DNA from: SAR324 cluster bacterium
Lineage (GTDB): Bacteria > SAR324 > JACQKK01
Assembly: GCA_022574555.1 (NCBI GenBank)
Contig: JACZRV010000024.1
Location: 1-38,455, forward strand
DNA length: 38,455 nucleotides
Direction: 5' to 3'
The notes beneath the pieces are model-generated. The model was given only the letters and a program-made list of their open reading frames with translations, was not told where the DNA came from and did not search any database. Positions 1 through 8,134 of this stretch are shown piece after piece (the stretch's first letter is position 1; every line of letters starts with the position of its first letter). The position numbers and the translations under genes were made by a program.

Positions 1-65
1 TTCTCCTAAATGCCCTGCAATCGATCGCCTGCTGCGGCGACGGGGACACGATGCTATGTTATTGA

Positions 66-89
66 CTCCCTTCGCTCCCTGCAAGGGAG
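66..89. repeat. Short hairpin in the sequence 3' of nuoH
   Basis: A 7-bp perfect stem (CTCCCTT at 66-72, AAGGGAG at 83-89) encloses a 10-base loop. No T-run follows on either strand, so it is not a classical intrinsic terminator. It resembles the G/C-rich dispersed hairpins common in proteobacterial intergenic DNA. Positions 1-247 otherwise hold no convincing gene; in particular no NuoI is seen there, although nuoI usually follows nuoH closely. Confidence 0.4.
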
Positions 90-247
90 AAGGCTCTATT
101 GACCCTATATATTTTTAGACCCAACGAGCTTGATATTCCCGCAATTATTCAGGGTGCGGGGAACAAGTTCCTTACTGGGGGCTTGAGGCAAAGCCCTATA
201 AAACGTTTTCGTCAAATTCCTTCCAATCTCCATCAATAACTCTAGCG

Positions 248-284
248 GTGCTATCCCGCCGCAGTGCTATCCCGCCGCAGTGCT
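248..284. repeat. 16-bp tandem duplication across the nuoH stop codon
   Basis: The unit GTGCTATCCCGCCGCA occurs at 248-263 and again, identically, at 264-279, followed by a five-base partial copy. The nuoH stop codon (complement of 267-269) lies inside the second copy. Because the copies are identical, the duplication leaves the NuoH C-terminus unchanged. It looks like a replication-slippage event. Confidence 0.85.
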
Positions 285-1373
285 CCAGTCGTAAATCAGC
301 AACACGATCGCCGTCACCACGATGTTCCCCAGGCAGATGGGCAACATCCGCTTCCAGCCCAGGTCCATGATCTGATCGAAGCGGAAGCGGGGCACGGTCC
401 AGCGGATCATGATGGTCAACCAGCAGAAGAAGATCACTTTGGTAACGAACGATCCCAGTTGCAAAACGGCCACCAACCATGGGGACAGGGGCAAATGGCC
501 GCCCAGAAAATGGAATCCGTCGGCGTGCAGCCAGGGCACGTGGTAGCCCCCGAGAAACAGGGTGGTGGTGAGCGCCGCCAACCCGACGATGGCGATGTAT
601 TCGGCCAGCATGAAGGCCGCGTAGCGCATCCCGGAGTATTCGAGGAAGTACCCGGCGATGATCTCCGATTCCCCCTCGGGCGCATCGAAGGGCAGGCGCT
701 TGGTCTCGGCCAGCATGGCGGTGAAGAAGATCACGAAGGCGACCGGCTGGGTGAAGATGCCCCATTTGGGAATCAGGTCGCCGAACCAATAGGTATTCTG
801 CTGCTCGACGATGGTGCCCACCTGCAGCGATCCGTAGACCATGAAGATGCCTATCAGCGACAGGCCCAGGAAAACCTCATAGGAGAGCATCTGCGAGGTG
901 GCCCGGGCCGCACCGAGCAGGGCGTACTTGCTGTTGGAACTCCAGCCACCCAGCACCGCGCCGTAAACGCCCAACGACGTGATGGCGAATATGAAGAGCA
1001 GTCCGGTGTTGATGTCGGCGATCTGAAACTTGAAGTCGCCGATGGGCCCGGCGAAGGGGATCACGGCCCAGATCACGATCACCGAAACGAAGGCGAAGAA
1101 AGGGGCGATGGTGAACAGTAGGCGGTCCGCGCCTTCGGGGATGGTGTCCTCCTTGAAGATCGATTTCAGCCCATCCGCGGCGAGGTGGAGCAAGCCGTGC
1201 CCGCGAAAATTCCCCAGATTGGCCCGGTTGGGCCCGATGCGATCCTGCACCGCGCTCATCCACTTGCGCTCCATCAGCGTGAGCACCGTGCCCAACATCA
1301 TCACGAACATCAGGACGAATACGACGATCTTGAGTACCGCCTGTACCCAGGGGATCAGTAGAAATTCCATCAT
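267..1373 (-). CDS. nuoH: NADH-quinone oxidoreductase subunit H (complex I)
   Basis: NuoH is the membrane subunit that joins the peripheral arm of complex I to the proton-pumping arm and forms much of the quinone chamber. The 368-residue length is slightly above the usual 320-350. Signatures seen are QDRIGPNR at residues 43-50 and the acidic loop ETKRLPFDAPEGESE at 223-237, which lines the quinone cavity in this family. About eight hydrophobic segments are visible. The start ATG is followed by a second ATG; an AAGG lies about 10 bases upstream. Genes nuoE, nuoF and nuoG are absent between it and nuoD, so this operon encodes a complex I without the NADH dehydrogenase module, at least at this locus. 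No nuoI is visible in the remaining 266 bases. Confidence 0.97.
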   Translation of the reverse strand: MMEFLLIPWVQAVLKIVVFVLMFVMMLGTVLTLMERKWMSAVQDRIGPNRANLGNFRGHGLLHLAADGLKSIFKEDTIPEGADRLLFTIAPFFAFVSVIVIWAVIPFAGPIGDFKFQIADINTGLLFIFAITSLGVYGAVLGGWSSNSKYALLGAARATSQMLSYEVFLGLSLIGIFMVYGSLQVGTIVEQQNTYWFGDLIPKWGIFTQPVAFVIFFTAMLAETKRLPFDAPEGESEIIAGYFLEYSGMRYAAFMLAEYIAIVGLAALTTTLFLGGYHVPWLHADGFHFLGGHLPLSPWLVAVLQLGSFVTKVIFFCWLTIMIRWTVPRFRFDQIMDLGWKRMLPICLGNIVVTAIVLLIYDWSTAAG

Positions 1374-1409
1374 TCAGCCATGCCTTCTGGTTTCAATTTC
1401 CCAATGAGT

Positions 1410-1502
1410 CTAGTGATCGTCGATCAACTTTTCCCCGTACCGGATGAGATCGTCGAGCATGTCGGATTCCTCTTCCGAAAGGTGGGTTCGGATCGGATCC
1501 AA
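1410..1502 (-). CDS. Possible small acidic protein between nuoD and nuoH
   Basis: In the 160-base gap between nuoD and nuoH one minus-strand frame is open from 1556 to a TAG at 1410-1412. It reads as a charged, protein-like peptide that includes HLSEEESDMLDDLIRYGEKL and ends in IDDH. It has no early ATG. The coordinates given use a TTG at 1500-1502 (30 residues). Alternatively the frame could be reached from nuoD by a +1 frameshift, since it overlaps the nuoD end. I recognise no family, and it may simply be untranslated sequence. Confidence 0.15.
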   Translation of the reverse strand: MDPIRTHLSEEESDMLDDLIRYGEKLIDDH

Positions 1503-1533
1503 ATCCAGACCGGAGTTGCGTGCCGGATCGCCA

Positions 1534-2727
1534 TCACCGCTCCAGTTCGCCGCCGATCATGTTGATCGAGCCGAAGATGGGTACGATATCCGCGAGGTAG
1601 TGGCCGATGGTCATTTCCGCCATGGCCGCTACAAAATTGAAGCAGGGGGGGCGCACACGACACTTCAAGGGCCGGCCGCTGCCGTCGGAAACCACATAGA
1701 ACCCCAACTCTCCGTTGCCCCCTTCGACGGCTTGGTAAACCTCGCCAGGCGGCGGCTGGGGACCGTCCATGACGATCTTGAAATGGTCGATCAACCCCTC
1801 GATGCTGCCGTACACGTCCAGTTTATCGGGCAGACCCGCCCGGCGGTGATAGGTGCGGTACTCACCCGGCGGGAGCTTGTCGGCGGCTTGGCGAATGATG
1901 TGGATGCTCTGGCGCATCTCCTCCAAGCGCACCAGGAAGCGGTCGTAGCAATCGCCCACAGTACCCACGGGAATTTCGAAGTCCAATTCCGGGTAGACCG
2001 AGTAGGGGTCCTCCCGCCTGAGGTCGTAGGGTACGCCGCAGGCACGCAACATGGGCCCGGTGAAGGCATACTCGATGGCGCGCTCCTTGGAGATGATGCC
2101 GATCCCCTTCATGCGGTCGATGAAGATCTTGTTGCGGATCAGGAGGCGGTCTCCCTCGTCGATCACGTCGGAGACCTGGGCCAGCCGCTGATCGAGCATC
2201 TGCAGAAAGCCATCGGGTAGATCGTTGGCGTTGCCGCCAATACGAGTCCAACTGGTGGTGAGCCGCGCACCTGTGACCTCCTCCACGAGTTCCCACAGAT
2301 ATTCGCGGGCCTTGATGAACCAAATGAAGACCGACATGGCCCCCACTTCCATCGCCGTGGCTCCCAGGCACGTGAGGTGGTCGCAGACGCGGGATATCTC
2401 GCCCATGATCACCCGGGCGAATTCTGCGCGGCGCGGCACCTCGATCCCGAAGAGCTTTTCGATCGTCATCGAGTAGCCGATGTTGTTGATCAGCGGCGAG
2501 ACGTAGTTGAGCCGGTCGGTATAAGGGATGATCTGGATGTAGTCGGAGTTCTCGGCCTCCTTCTCGAAACCTCGGTGCAGATAACCGATGTCCGCTTCCA
2601 TGGAGACGATCACCTCGCCGTCCAATTCCGCCCGGAAGCGCGTGATCCCGTGCATCGCCGGATGGGCGGGACCGATTTCGATCACCATCGGCTCGGAGCC
2701 GAGATCGGGAGAATCCAGTCGTTTCAT
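1534..2727 (-). CDS. nuoD: NADH-quinone oxidoreductase subunit D (complex I)
   Basis: NuoD is the 49-kDa homologue of the peripheral arm, derived from the hydrogenase large subunit. With NuoB it forms the quinone-reduction site near cluster N2. The protein is 397 residues, the usual length when it is not fused to NuoC. It carries GPAHPAMHG at 19-27 (His26 is the likely quinone-site His) and YTDRLNYVSP, with Tyr75 the likely quinone-site Tyr. The family C-terminus GGELER is intact. Its ATG overlaps the nuoC stop by four bases (ATGA), indicating translational coupling. Confidence 0.98.
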   Translation of the reverse strand: MKRLDSPDLGSEPMVIEIGPAHPAMHGITRFRAELDGEVIVSMEADIGYLHRGFEKEAENSDYIQIIPYTDRLNYVSPLINNIGYSMTIEKLFGIEVPRRAEFARVIMGEISRVCDHLTCLGATAMEVGAMSVFIWFIKAREYLWELVEEVTGARLTTSWTRIGGNANDLPDGFLQMLDQRLAQVSDVIDEGDRLLIRNKIFIDRMKGIGIISKERAIEYAFTGPMLRACGVPYDLRREDPYSVYPELDFEIPVGTVGDCYDRFLVRLEEMRQSIHIIRQAADKLPPGEYRTYHRRAGLPDKLDVYGSIEGLIDHFKIVMDGPQPPPGEVYQAVEGGNGELGFYVVSDGSGRPLKCRVRPPCFNFVAAMAEMTIGHYLADIVPIFGSINMIGGELER

Positions 2728-3329
2728 GATGGCAGTGGCTTGGGGCCTTCGGGGGTGATGACCTTGTGCTCGTAGTCGTGACGTTCGCGGATCTTCCGCA
2801 TCGGCACCAGGGGCTGCTGCAAGTAATAATCGTAATCCTTGCGCAGCGGGTGGCCCTCGAACTCGTCATAGAGGAGCAGGCGGCGCAAATTGGGGTGGCC
2901 CTTGAACACGATGCCGTACATATCCCAGCACTCGCGCTCGTACCAATCCGCCGCCACCCAAAGTCCCGAAATGGTATCCAGTTCAGCTTCGTCTGTGGCG
3001 AGCGGTATCTTCACCCGCAGGCGATGGTGCAGCACGATGGACTTCAAGTGCACCACCACCTCGAAGCGCGGTTCGCGAGGCAGGTAATCCGCCGCGGTCA
3101 GGTCGATCATCAGGTCGAACCGGCAGCGCGGATCGTCCTTGAGAAAGCGGAAGAGATCCAGCAGACCCTCCCGCTTGATGACCACCGTCTCGTCGCCGAA
3201 ATTGGTGTGGTGCGAGACGACGGAATCGGAAAAATTTTCGAGGAGCAGCGCGGTCAGCACTGGAGGTGACGTGGGGGCCTGCTCGCTGACTTGCTCTTCT
3301 TCCACCGGCTGCCGGGGATCTTCGGCCAT
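2724..3329 (-). CDS. nuoC: NADH-quinone oxidoreductase subunit C (complex I)
   Basis: NuoC is the 30-kDa subunit of the peripheral arm and packs against NuoD. The 201-residue protein has a Gln/Glu-rich N-terminal extension of about 25 residues, then the conserved fold. Its signature region is WYERECWDMYGI followed by FKGHPNLRRLLLYDEFEGHP and LRKDY. It is a separate gene, not fused to nuoD. It lies 51 bases after nuoB and overlaps nuoD by four bases. No strong ribosome-binding site precedes the ATG. Confidence 0.97.
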   Translation of the reverse strand: MAEDPRQPVEEEQVSEQAPTSPPVLTALLLENFSDSVVSHHTNFGDETVVIKREGLLDLFRFLKDDPRCRFDLMIDLTAADYLPREPRFEVVVHLKSIVLHHRLRVKIPLATDEAELDTISGLWVAADWYERECWDMYGIVFKGHPNLRRLLLYDEFEGHPLRKDYDYYLQQPLVPMRKIRERHDYEHKVITPEGPKPLPS

Positions 3330-3380
3330 GGGATATCGGTCAGAAATTTTTCGGGGTGGATGACTGTGCCTGGCGGCGGC

Positions 3381-3908
3381 TCATGACCTGCTGAGCAAAA
3401 GCTCGTCCTTGGTCTGGCGAGGGTTGATGCCCGTGATGCCCTTGGGACCTTCGTCCTGGATCAGCCGTTGCAGTTCCACCAGTCCGTCGAGCACCGCCTC
3501 GGGGCGGGGCGGGCAGCCGGCGATGTAAATATCGACAGGAATAATACGATCGATGCCCTGCACCACGGCGTAATTCTGGTAGAATCCGCCCGAGGCCGCG
3601 CAGGCGCCGAAAGCGACCACCCACTTGGGTTCCGCCATCTGCTCGTACACCCGTTTCAGCACCGGGGCCAACTTGTGGTTGACGGTGCCCACTACGAACA
3701 ACAAATCCGCCTGCCTGGGGGAAAAGCGGGGGATCTCCGCGCCGAAGCGCGCGCCGTCGTAATGGGCACCGTAGACGGCCATGTACTCCATCCCGCAGCA
3801 GGCGGTGACGAAAGGAAACTGAAACAGGGAAAACTTGCGTGACCAGTTGATCACCGCATCCAGCTTGGTGGTGATAAAGCTTGTCGCCGCATTCTGTTTC
3901 ATTCCCAT
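3381..3908 (-). CDS. nuoB: NADH-quinone oxidoreductase subunit B (complex I)
   Basis: NuoB (PSST homologue) carries the terminal 4Fe-4S cluster N2 that passes electrons to quinone. All four expected ligands are visible: the tandem Cys37-Cys38 in TACCGME, Cys103 in FGACAASGG and Cys132 in AGCPPRPE. The 175-residue length is normal. An AAGGAG sits seven bases before the ATG at 3908, which I use. A second in-frame ATG six bases later would give a four-base ATGA overlap with the nuoA stop and is a possible alternative. Confidence 0.97.
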   Translation of the reverse strand: MGMKQNAATSFITTKLDAVINWSRKFSLFQFPFVTACCGMEYMAVYGAHYDGARFGAEIPRFSPRQADLLFVVGTVNHKLAPVLKRVYEQMAEPKWVVAFGACAASGGFYQNYAVVQGIDRIIPVDIYIAGCPPRPEAVLDGLVELQRLIQDEGPKGITGINPRQTKDELLLSRS

Positions 3909-4258
3909 TCCAGTGCTCCTTTTTTCCAGGCATAGACCAAGCCCAGCACGAGCACGGCGAGAAAGACCATAAGTTCGCCGAACCCGAAGAGGCCCAGATT
4001 GCGGAACTGAACGGCCCAGGGATAGAGGAAGATCACCTCGACGTCGAAGATGAGGAAGATCATCGCCACCAGATAGAACCGCACGTGATAGCGGCGAAAG
4101 CCCGAGCCCTCCGTGGGCATGCCCGATTCGAAAGGCATCCGCTTTACGTCGGTAGGCCGCTTGGGGCCGAGCATGATGGCCAGCAGCGTGAACATGCCGC
4201 CCAGACCCAGTGCCAACCCGATCAGCATCAAGACCGGCAGGTACTGCTCCGCAATCAT
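3899..4258 (-). CDS. nuoA: NADH-quinone oxidoreductase subunit A (complex I)
   Basis: NuoA is a small three-helix membrane subunit of complex I near the quinone site. The frame stays open further upstream, but homology begins at MIAEQYLPVL. That ATG (4256-4258) is preceded by GGGGAAAGG at good spacing, so I start there, giving 119 residues. The conserved loop KRMPFESGMP and the segment FDVEVIFLYPWAV (with the family Glu/Asp residues) are clear. It is the first gene of the nuo operon and overlaps nuoB by ten bases. Confidence 0.96.
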   Translation of the reverse strand: MIAEQYLPVLMLIGLALGLGGMFTLLAIMLGPKRPTDVKRMPFESGMPTEGSGFRRYHVRFYLVAMIFLIFDVEVIFLYPWAVQFRNLGLFGFGELMVFLAVLVLGLVYAWKKGALEWE

Positions 4259-4355
4259 CGATACCTTTCCCCGATGGGGTCGGACCTCGCGCCCCTCGCG
4301 AACAACCGGCCCAGTCCGGCCGATTGCGGCGGATCCTCGCAAACCGTTGAAAATC

Positions 4356-4383
4356 AGGCTAACACACCACCGGCGGGTGTCAA
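4356..4383 (-). promoter_or_regulatory. Likely promoter of the nuo operon
   Basis: On the minus strand a perfect -35 hexamer TTGACA (complement of 4378-4383) is followed after 16 bases by TAGCCT (complement of 4356-4361), a 3/6 match to the -10 consensus. Transcription would begin near 4349, leaving a leader of roughly 90 bases before nuoA. A run of nine G/C pairs (4387-4395) lies immediately upstream of the -35. Confidence 0.45.
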
Positions 4384-4470
4384 CGCGGGGGGGGGTGCGG
4401 GCCATGACGAAAAAGAACCTTCCCCCCACAGACCAGTCCCCACAAAAATTGCGGTTTCTTCGGCCACGGA

Positions 4471-5025
4471 TCAAACCCCCTCGTAGACACCCTCCATGTC
4501 CATCACGAGATCGGCGGAATCAAGGTGAATCTCGTCGGAACCCGTGATTGTATCCAGCGACCACTCGTCGTCGCGCTCTCGGCGGTAAACCTCCACCTGC
4601 CTGGTGGCCTGAGCGACCAGAACGTACTCCTTGAGGGTATCCAGTTGCTGGTAGGCCAGCAGCTTTTCCCGCCGGTCGATGCCTTCCGTCGATTCTGAGA
4701 GCACCTCGATGATCAGGCCGGGCCGTGTGAGGTAGTACTCCCCGGTGTCCTCCGGGTCGCAGGTGACCGCCACGTCGGGGTAGTAGAATGCGTCGGCCGC
4801 CTCGACCGAGACCTTGACATCGGCGAAATAGACCCGACACGGCCCGCCATCCAGGTGCGCTGCCAAGATCCGGTACAGATTTCCGTTGATCCGGTTGTGG
4901 GTAAGGCTGACCCCCACCATGGCGAAGCTCTGGCCCGCCACATACTCGTGCTTCACCGTGGCGTGCTTTTCGCCCTCCAGGTACTCCTCGACGCTCAAAC
5001 GGAGCACTCGTGCATGGGAAGTCAT
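4471..5025 (-). CDS. Uma2-family restriction endonuclease-like protein
   Basis: This 184-residue protein belongs to the Uma2/DUF820 family, which has a PD-(D/E)xK nuclease-like fold and is often expanded as standalone genes of unclear role. The candidate catalytic residues are in place: Asp84 in YYPDVAVTCD, Glu107 in IIEVLSEST and Lys121 in DRREKL. The N-terminal SVEEYLEGEK and the C-terminal KEYVLVAQ are also typical. GAGGAG precedes the ATG. It stands alone between nuoA and the FAD/Fe-S oxidoreductase, both on the same strand. Whether it cuts DNA is not shown by the sequence. Confidence 0.9.
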   Translation of the reverse strand: MTSHARVLRLSVEEYLEGEKHATVKHEYVAGQSFAMVGVSLTHNRINGNLYRILAAHLDGGPCRVYFADVKVSVEAADAFYYPDVAVTCDPEDTGEYYLTRPGLIIEVLSESTEGIDRREKLLAYQQLDTLKEYVLVAQATRQVEVYRRERDDEWSLDTITGSDEIHLDSADLVMDMEGVYEGV

Positions 5026-5135
5026 GGCGATTTCTCCTCGGTTGCCTTTGCCTTGAGAACCATTGCCCTGGGAAAATGGCGTGGATCAATGCCCGTACAA
5101 TCAGTAAAGGTGGATCGGCGCCGTGGATGGCTCAT

Positions 5136-8009
5136 CTACGCCACCCCCAAAGCCTCGGCCACCACCTCGACCAGGTGCTGGGGCTCGCGGTGGGTGGCGT
5201 GGCGGATTTGCTGGCGGCAGGAAATTCCGTCGGCGACGATGACCGCATCGGGAGCGGCAGCGCGCACGGCGGGGAGCAGGCGCTGTTCGCCGATGGCCAT
5301 GGATAGCTCGTACTTTTCCTTCTCGTAGCCGAAGGAGCCCGCCATGCCGCAGCAGCCCGATGCAATCTCGCTCACGTGAAAGCCGGGAATGGCCCGCAAT
5401 ACTTCGAGGGTCGGCTCGGTGCCCACGAGGGATTTCTGGTGGCAATGTCCGTGCACCAGCACCTCACGGCTCTTGCCGCCGTTGCTGTCGAACCGCAGCC
5501 GGCCCTGGCCGTGCAGCTTTTGCAGGAACTCGTCGATGGTCGTGGTCTGGGCCGCAACCAGTTCCGCATCGGCGCCGGGTACCAGGTCCAGGTAATCGTC
5601 GGACAGGGTGAGGATGCACGAGGGTTCCACGCCCACGATGGGGATGCCTTGTCTGGCGTAGTCCTTGAGCGCCGCGATATTGTGGACGGCGTAACGCTTC
5701 GCTTCGTCCAGCAGACCCTTGGAGATGAGCGGCCGGGCGCAGCATTTCTTGTCGGCGAGGATCACCCGGCAGCCCGCGTGTTCCAGCACCGCCACCGCAG
5801 CACGGCCCACCTCGGGATAATTGTACTCCATGAAGGTGTCGTGGAAGAGCACGACGGCCGGCCGGTCGCCGGCTTCGCTCCCCGCGCGGTCGCGTTTTTC
5901 GAACCAACGGCTGAAGCGTTGGCGGGCGAAGGGGGGCAGACTTCGCTGGGGAGCCACCCCCAGCCGGGACAGGAGCGCCTTGTTGAGCGGATTGCCGAGC
6001 AGCCAATTGGAAAACGGCGCCGTGGCACAGCCGATGCGGTTGAGCCATTCCACGTGACCGAACAGGCGCGAGCGCAGGGGCACGCCGTGGACCCGATTGT
6101 ATTGATGGAGGAATTCGTACTTCATTTTGGCCAGGTCCACCCCGGACGGGCACTCGGTCTTGCAGGCCTTGCACTCCAGGCAGAGATCCATCACCTCGTA
6201 CATCTCGCGGCTGGTGAAGGCCTCGGCGGGCAGTTTACCGGCCACCACGCCCCGCAGGGCATTGGCCCGGCCGCGCGTGGAATGGCGATCGTCCCGCGTG
6301 ACCTGGTAGGAGGGGCACATGGTGCCGTCCATCTTGCGGCACTGGCCGTTGCCGTTGCACATCTCCACCGCGAATTCGAAGCCCCCGTCGCGGGAGAAGT
6401 CCAGGGTGGTTGCCACGGGGTTGCGCAGGTAGGTGCTGCCCAGCCGCAGGTTTTCCGTGGGCGGTGGGCCATCGACGATCTTGCCTGGGTTCATCAGCCC
6501 GTGGGGATCGAAGGCCGACTTCACCTGCCGGAAGGCCTCGTGCAGCTTCTTGCCGAAGAAGCGCTCGATGAGCCACGAGCGGGCCAGCCCGTCACCGTGC
6601 TCCCCGGAGATGGTGCCCCCATGCTCGGCCACCAGGGAAGCCACCTCCTCGAAGATGGACATCATCTTGCGCACCTCGTCCCCCTTACGCAGGTCGATGA
6701 AGGGGCGGATGTGCAGGCAACCCACCGAAGCATGGCCATAGTATCCCGCTTCGGTGCCGTGCCTTTCCATGATCTTTTTGAAATCGCGCAGGAACGCAGG
6801 GAGCCGCACGGGATCGACCGCCGTATCCTCCACGAACGCCACCGGCTTGGCGTCAATGCGCCTGCCCATCAGCAGACCCAGGCCGGATTGGCGCAGGTTC
6901 CACATCAGATTCTGATCGGCCGCCTCCATGGCCCGCACATGGGCATAGCCCAACTTCGCGCGCTTAACGGCCGTCTCCAGACGGTCCAGCTTGGCCACCA
7001 GCTCGGCACGGTTTTCACCGTGGAATTCCACCAGCAGCAGCGCTTCGGGCGAACCCTCGATGAATCCGGTTTTGCCCCTGAAGACCGGCGAGGCCAGAGC
7101 TTCGGAGATGATGCGGCGGTCGATCAGTTCCATGGCCGAGGGGCCGTGGGTCAGGATCAGCTCGTTGCCTTCCACCGCCCCCACCAGGTCGTCGAAGTGG
7201 ATCGCCATCAGCGCCTTGGCTTTGGGCACGCGGCAGATCTTTACCTTGAGCGCGGTGGTCACGGCCAGGGTGCCCTCGGATCCCACCAGCAGGCTGGCCA
7301 GGTTGGGCGTGGGGCTCTTGAGCACTTCATCCAGGTTGTAGCCGCTCACCCGGCGCAGGATCTTGGGAAAACGCCGCTCCACCTCGTCGCGATGTGCCTC
7401 GGCGATCCGCGGCACCTCGCGGTAGATCTGCGCCAGCAACCCGTCTCCCCCCTGCCGGGACGCCAGCCCGGCCGCATCGACCGGCCCGAACGTGGCGCGG
7501 GTGGCATCGGAGAGCACCGTCTCCGCCTCGATCACGTGGTCCACGGTCTTGCCGTAAACGATCGATCCCTTCCCCGATGAGTTGTTGCCGGCCATGCCCC
7601 CGATGGTGGCCCGGTTGCTGGTGGCGGTATCGGGCCCGAACAGGTAGCCGTGGGGCGCCAGGAAGGCATTGAGTTGATCCTGCACCACCCCCGGCTGCAC
7701 CCGCACCCACTCCTCCTCCATGTTCAGCTCCAGGATGCGGGTGAAGTGGGTCGAGAAATCGAAGATCAGCGCCTCGCCCACCGCTTGTCCCGCCAGGGCC
7801 GTGCCGCCACCCCGGGGCAGCACCGGCACCCGGAACTTGGCCGCCAGCTCCATGGCCGCCACCACGTCGGCCACGTGGCGGGGCACGATCACCCCCAGGG
7901 GCTGCACCTGGAACATGCTGGCGTCGGTGCTGTAAAGGTGGCGGGTCATGGCATCGAACCGCACCTCGCCCTCGATCCGATCCTTCAGGGCCTGGGCCAA
8001 TTCATTCAT
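5136..8009 (-). CDS. FAD and Fe-S oxidoreductase, YdiJ / D-2-hydroxyacid dehydrogenase type
   Basis: This 957-residue fusion joins an FAD-binding type 4 flavoprotein to a GlcF-like iron-sulfur half. It fits the YdiJ family, which oxidises D-2-hydroxyacids such as D-2-hydroxyglutarate or D-lactate and passes electrons onward. Residues 40-260 form the FAD domain (PRGGGT at 65-70, GPDTATSNRATIGGMAGN at about 125-142). The FAD-oxidase C domain follows (GHASVGCLH at 425-433, SGEHGDG at 468-474). The Fe-S part has CNGNGQC at 551-557, Cys565, and CLECKACKTEC at 610-620. The C-terminal CCG-type motifs are HGHCH at about 853 and SGCCG at about 884. All expected cluster ligands are present. The exact substrate cannot be read from sequence. 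It appears monocistronic. Confidence 0.93.
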   Translation of the reverse strand: MNELAQALKDRIEGEVRFDAMTRHLYSTDASMFQVQPLGVIVPRHVADVVAAMELAAKFRVPVLPRGGGTALAGQAVGEALIFDFSTHFTRILELNMEEEWVRVQPGVVQDQLNAFLAPHGYLFGPDTATSNRATIGGMAGNNSSGKGSIVYGKTVDHVIEAETVLSDATRATFGPVDAAGLASRQGGDGLLAQIYREVPRIAEAHRDEVERRFPKILRRVSGYNLDEVLKSPTPNLASLLVGSEGTLAVTTALKVKICRVPKAKALMAIHFDDLVGAVEGNELILTHGPSAMELIDRRIISEALASPVFRGKTGFIEGSPEALLLVEFHGENRAELVAKLDRLETAVKRAKLGYAHVRAMEAADQNLMWNLRQSGLGLLMGRRIDAKPVAFVEDTAVDPVRLPAFLRDFKKIMERHGTEAGYYGHASVGCLHIRPFIDLRKGDEVRKMMSIFEEVASLVAEHGGTISGEHGDGLARSWLIERFFGKKLHEAFRQVKSAFDPHGLMNPGKIVDGPPPTENLRLGSTYLRNPVATTLDFSRDGGFEFAVEMCNGNGQCRKMDGTMCPSYQVTRDDRHSTRGRANALRGVVAGKLPAEAFTSREMYEVMDLCLECKACKTECPSGVDLAKMKYEFLHQYNRVHGVPLRSRLFGHVEWLNRIGCATAPFSNWLLGNPLNKALLSRLGVAPQRSLPPFARQRFSRWFEKRDRAGSEAGDRPAVVLFHDTFMEYNYPEVGRAAVAVLEHAGCRVILADKKCCARPLISKGLLDEAKRYAVHNIAALKDYARQGIPIVGVEPSCILTLSDDYLDLVPGADAELVAAQTTTIDEFLQKLHGQGRLRFDSNGGKSREVLVHGHCHQKSLVGTEPTLEVLRAIPGFHVSEIASGCCGMAGSFGYEKEKYELSMAIGEQRLLPAVRAAAPDAVIVADGISCRQQIRHATHREPQHLVEVVAEALGVA

Positions 8010-8134
8010 GCCGATTCATCCATGGATTGGGTCTCCGCACCACCGACTGTTCCGTTTTATAGAGGCTAAGCACAGGAAGGCCCGGCTGGCAGGAGCGGCG
8101 GTTTCGATTTCGAATTGCCGGCGATAAATTTACG

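Noticed and set aside
1424..1663. ATG-initiated minus-strand frame overlapping the nuoD end
   Set aside because: The peptide (MAIRHATPVWIWIRSEPTF from the internal ATG) is not protein-like, and most of the frame lies inside nuoD.
5376..7580. 734-codon open frame on the plus strand
   Set aside because: It is the exact antisense of the FAD/Fe-S oxidoreductase, whose motifs are all intact. Its peptide is His/Gln/Arg-rich with no recognisable domain, as expected of a high-GC shadow.
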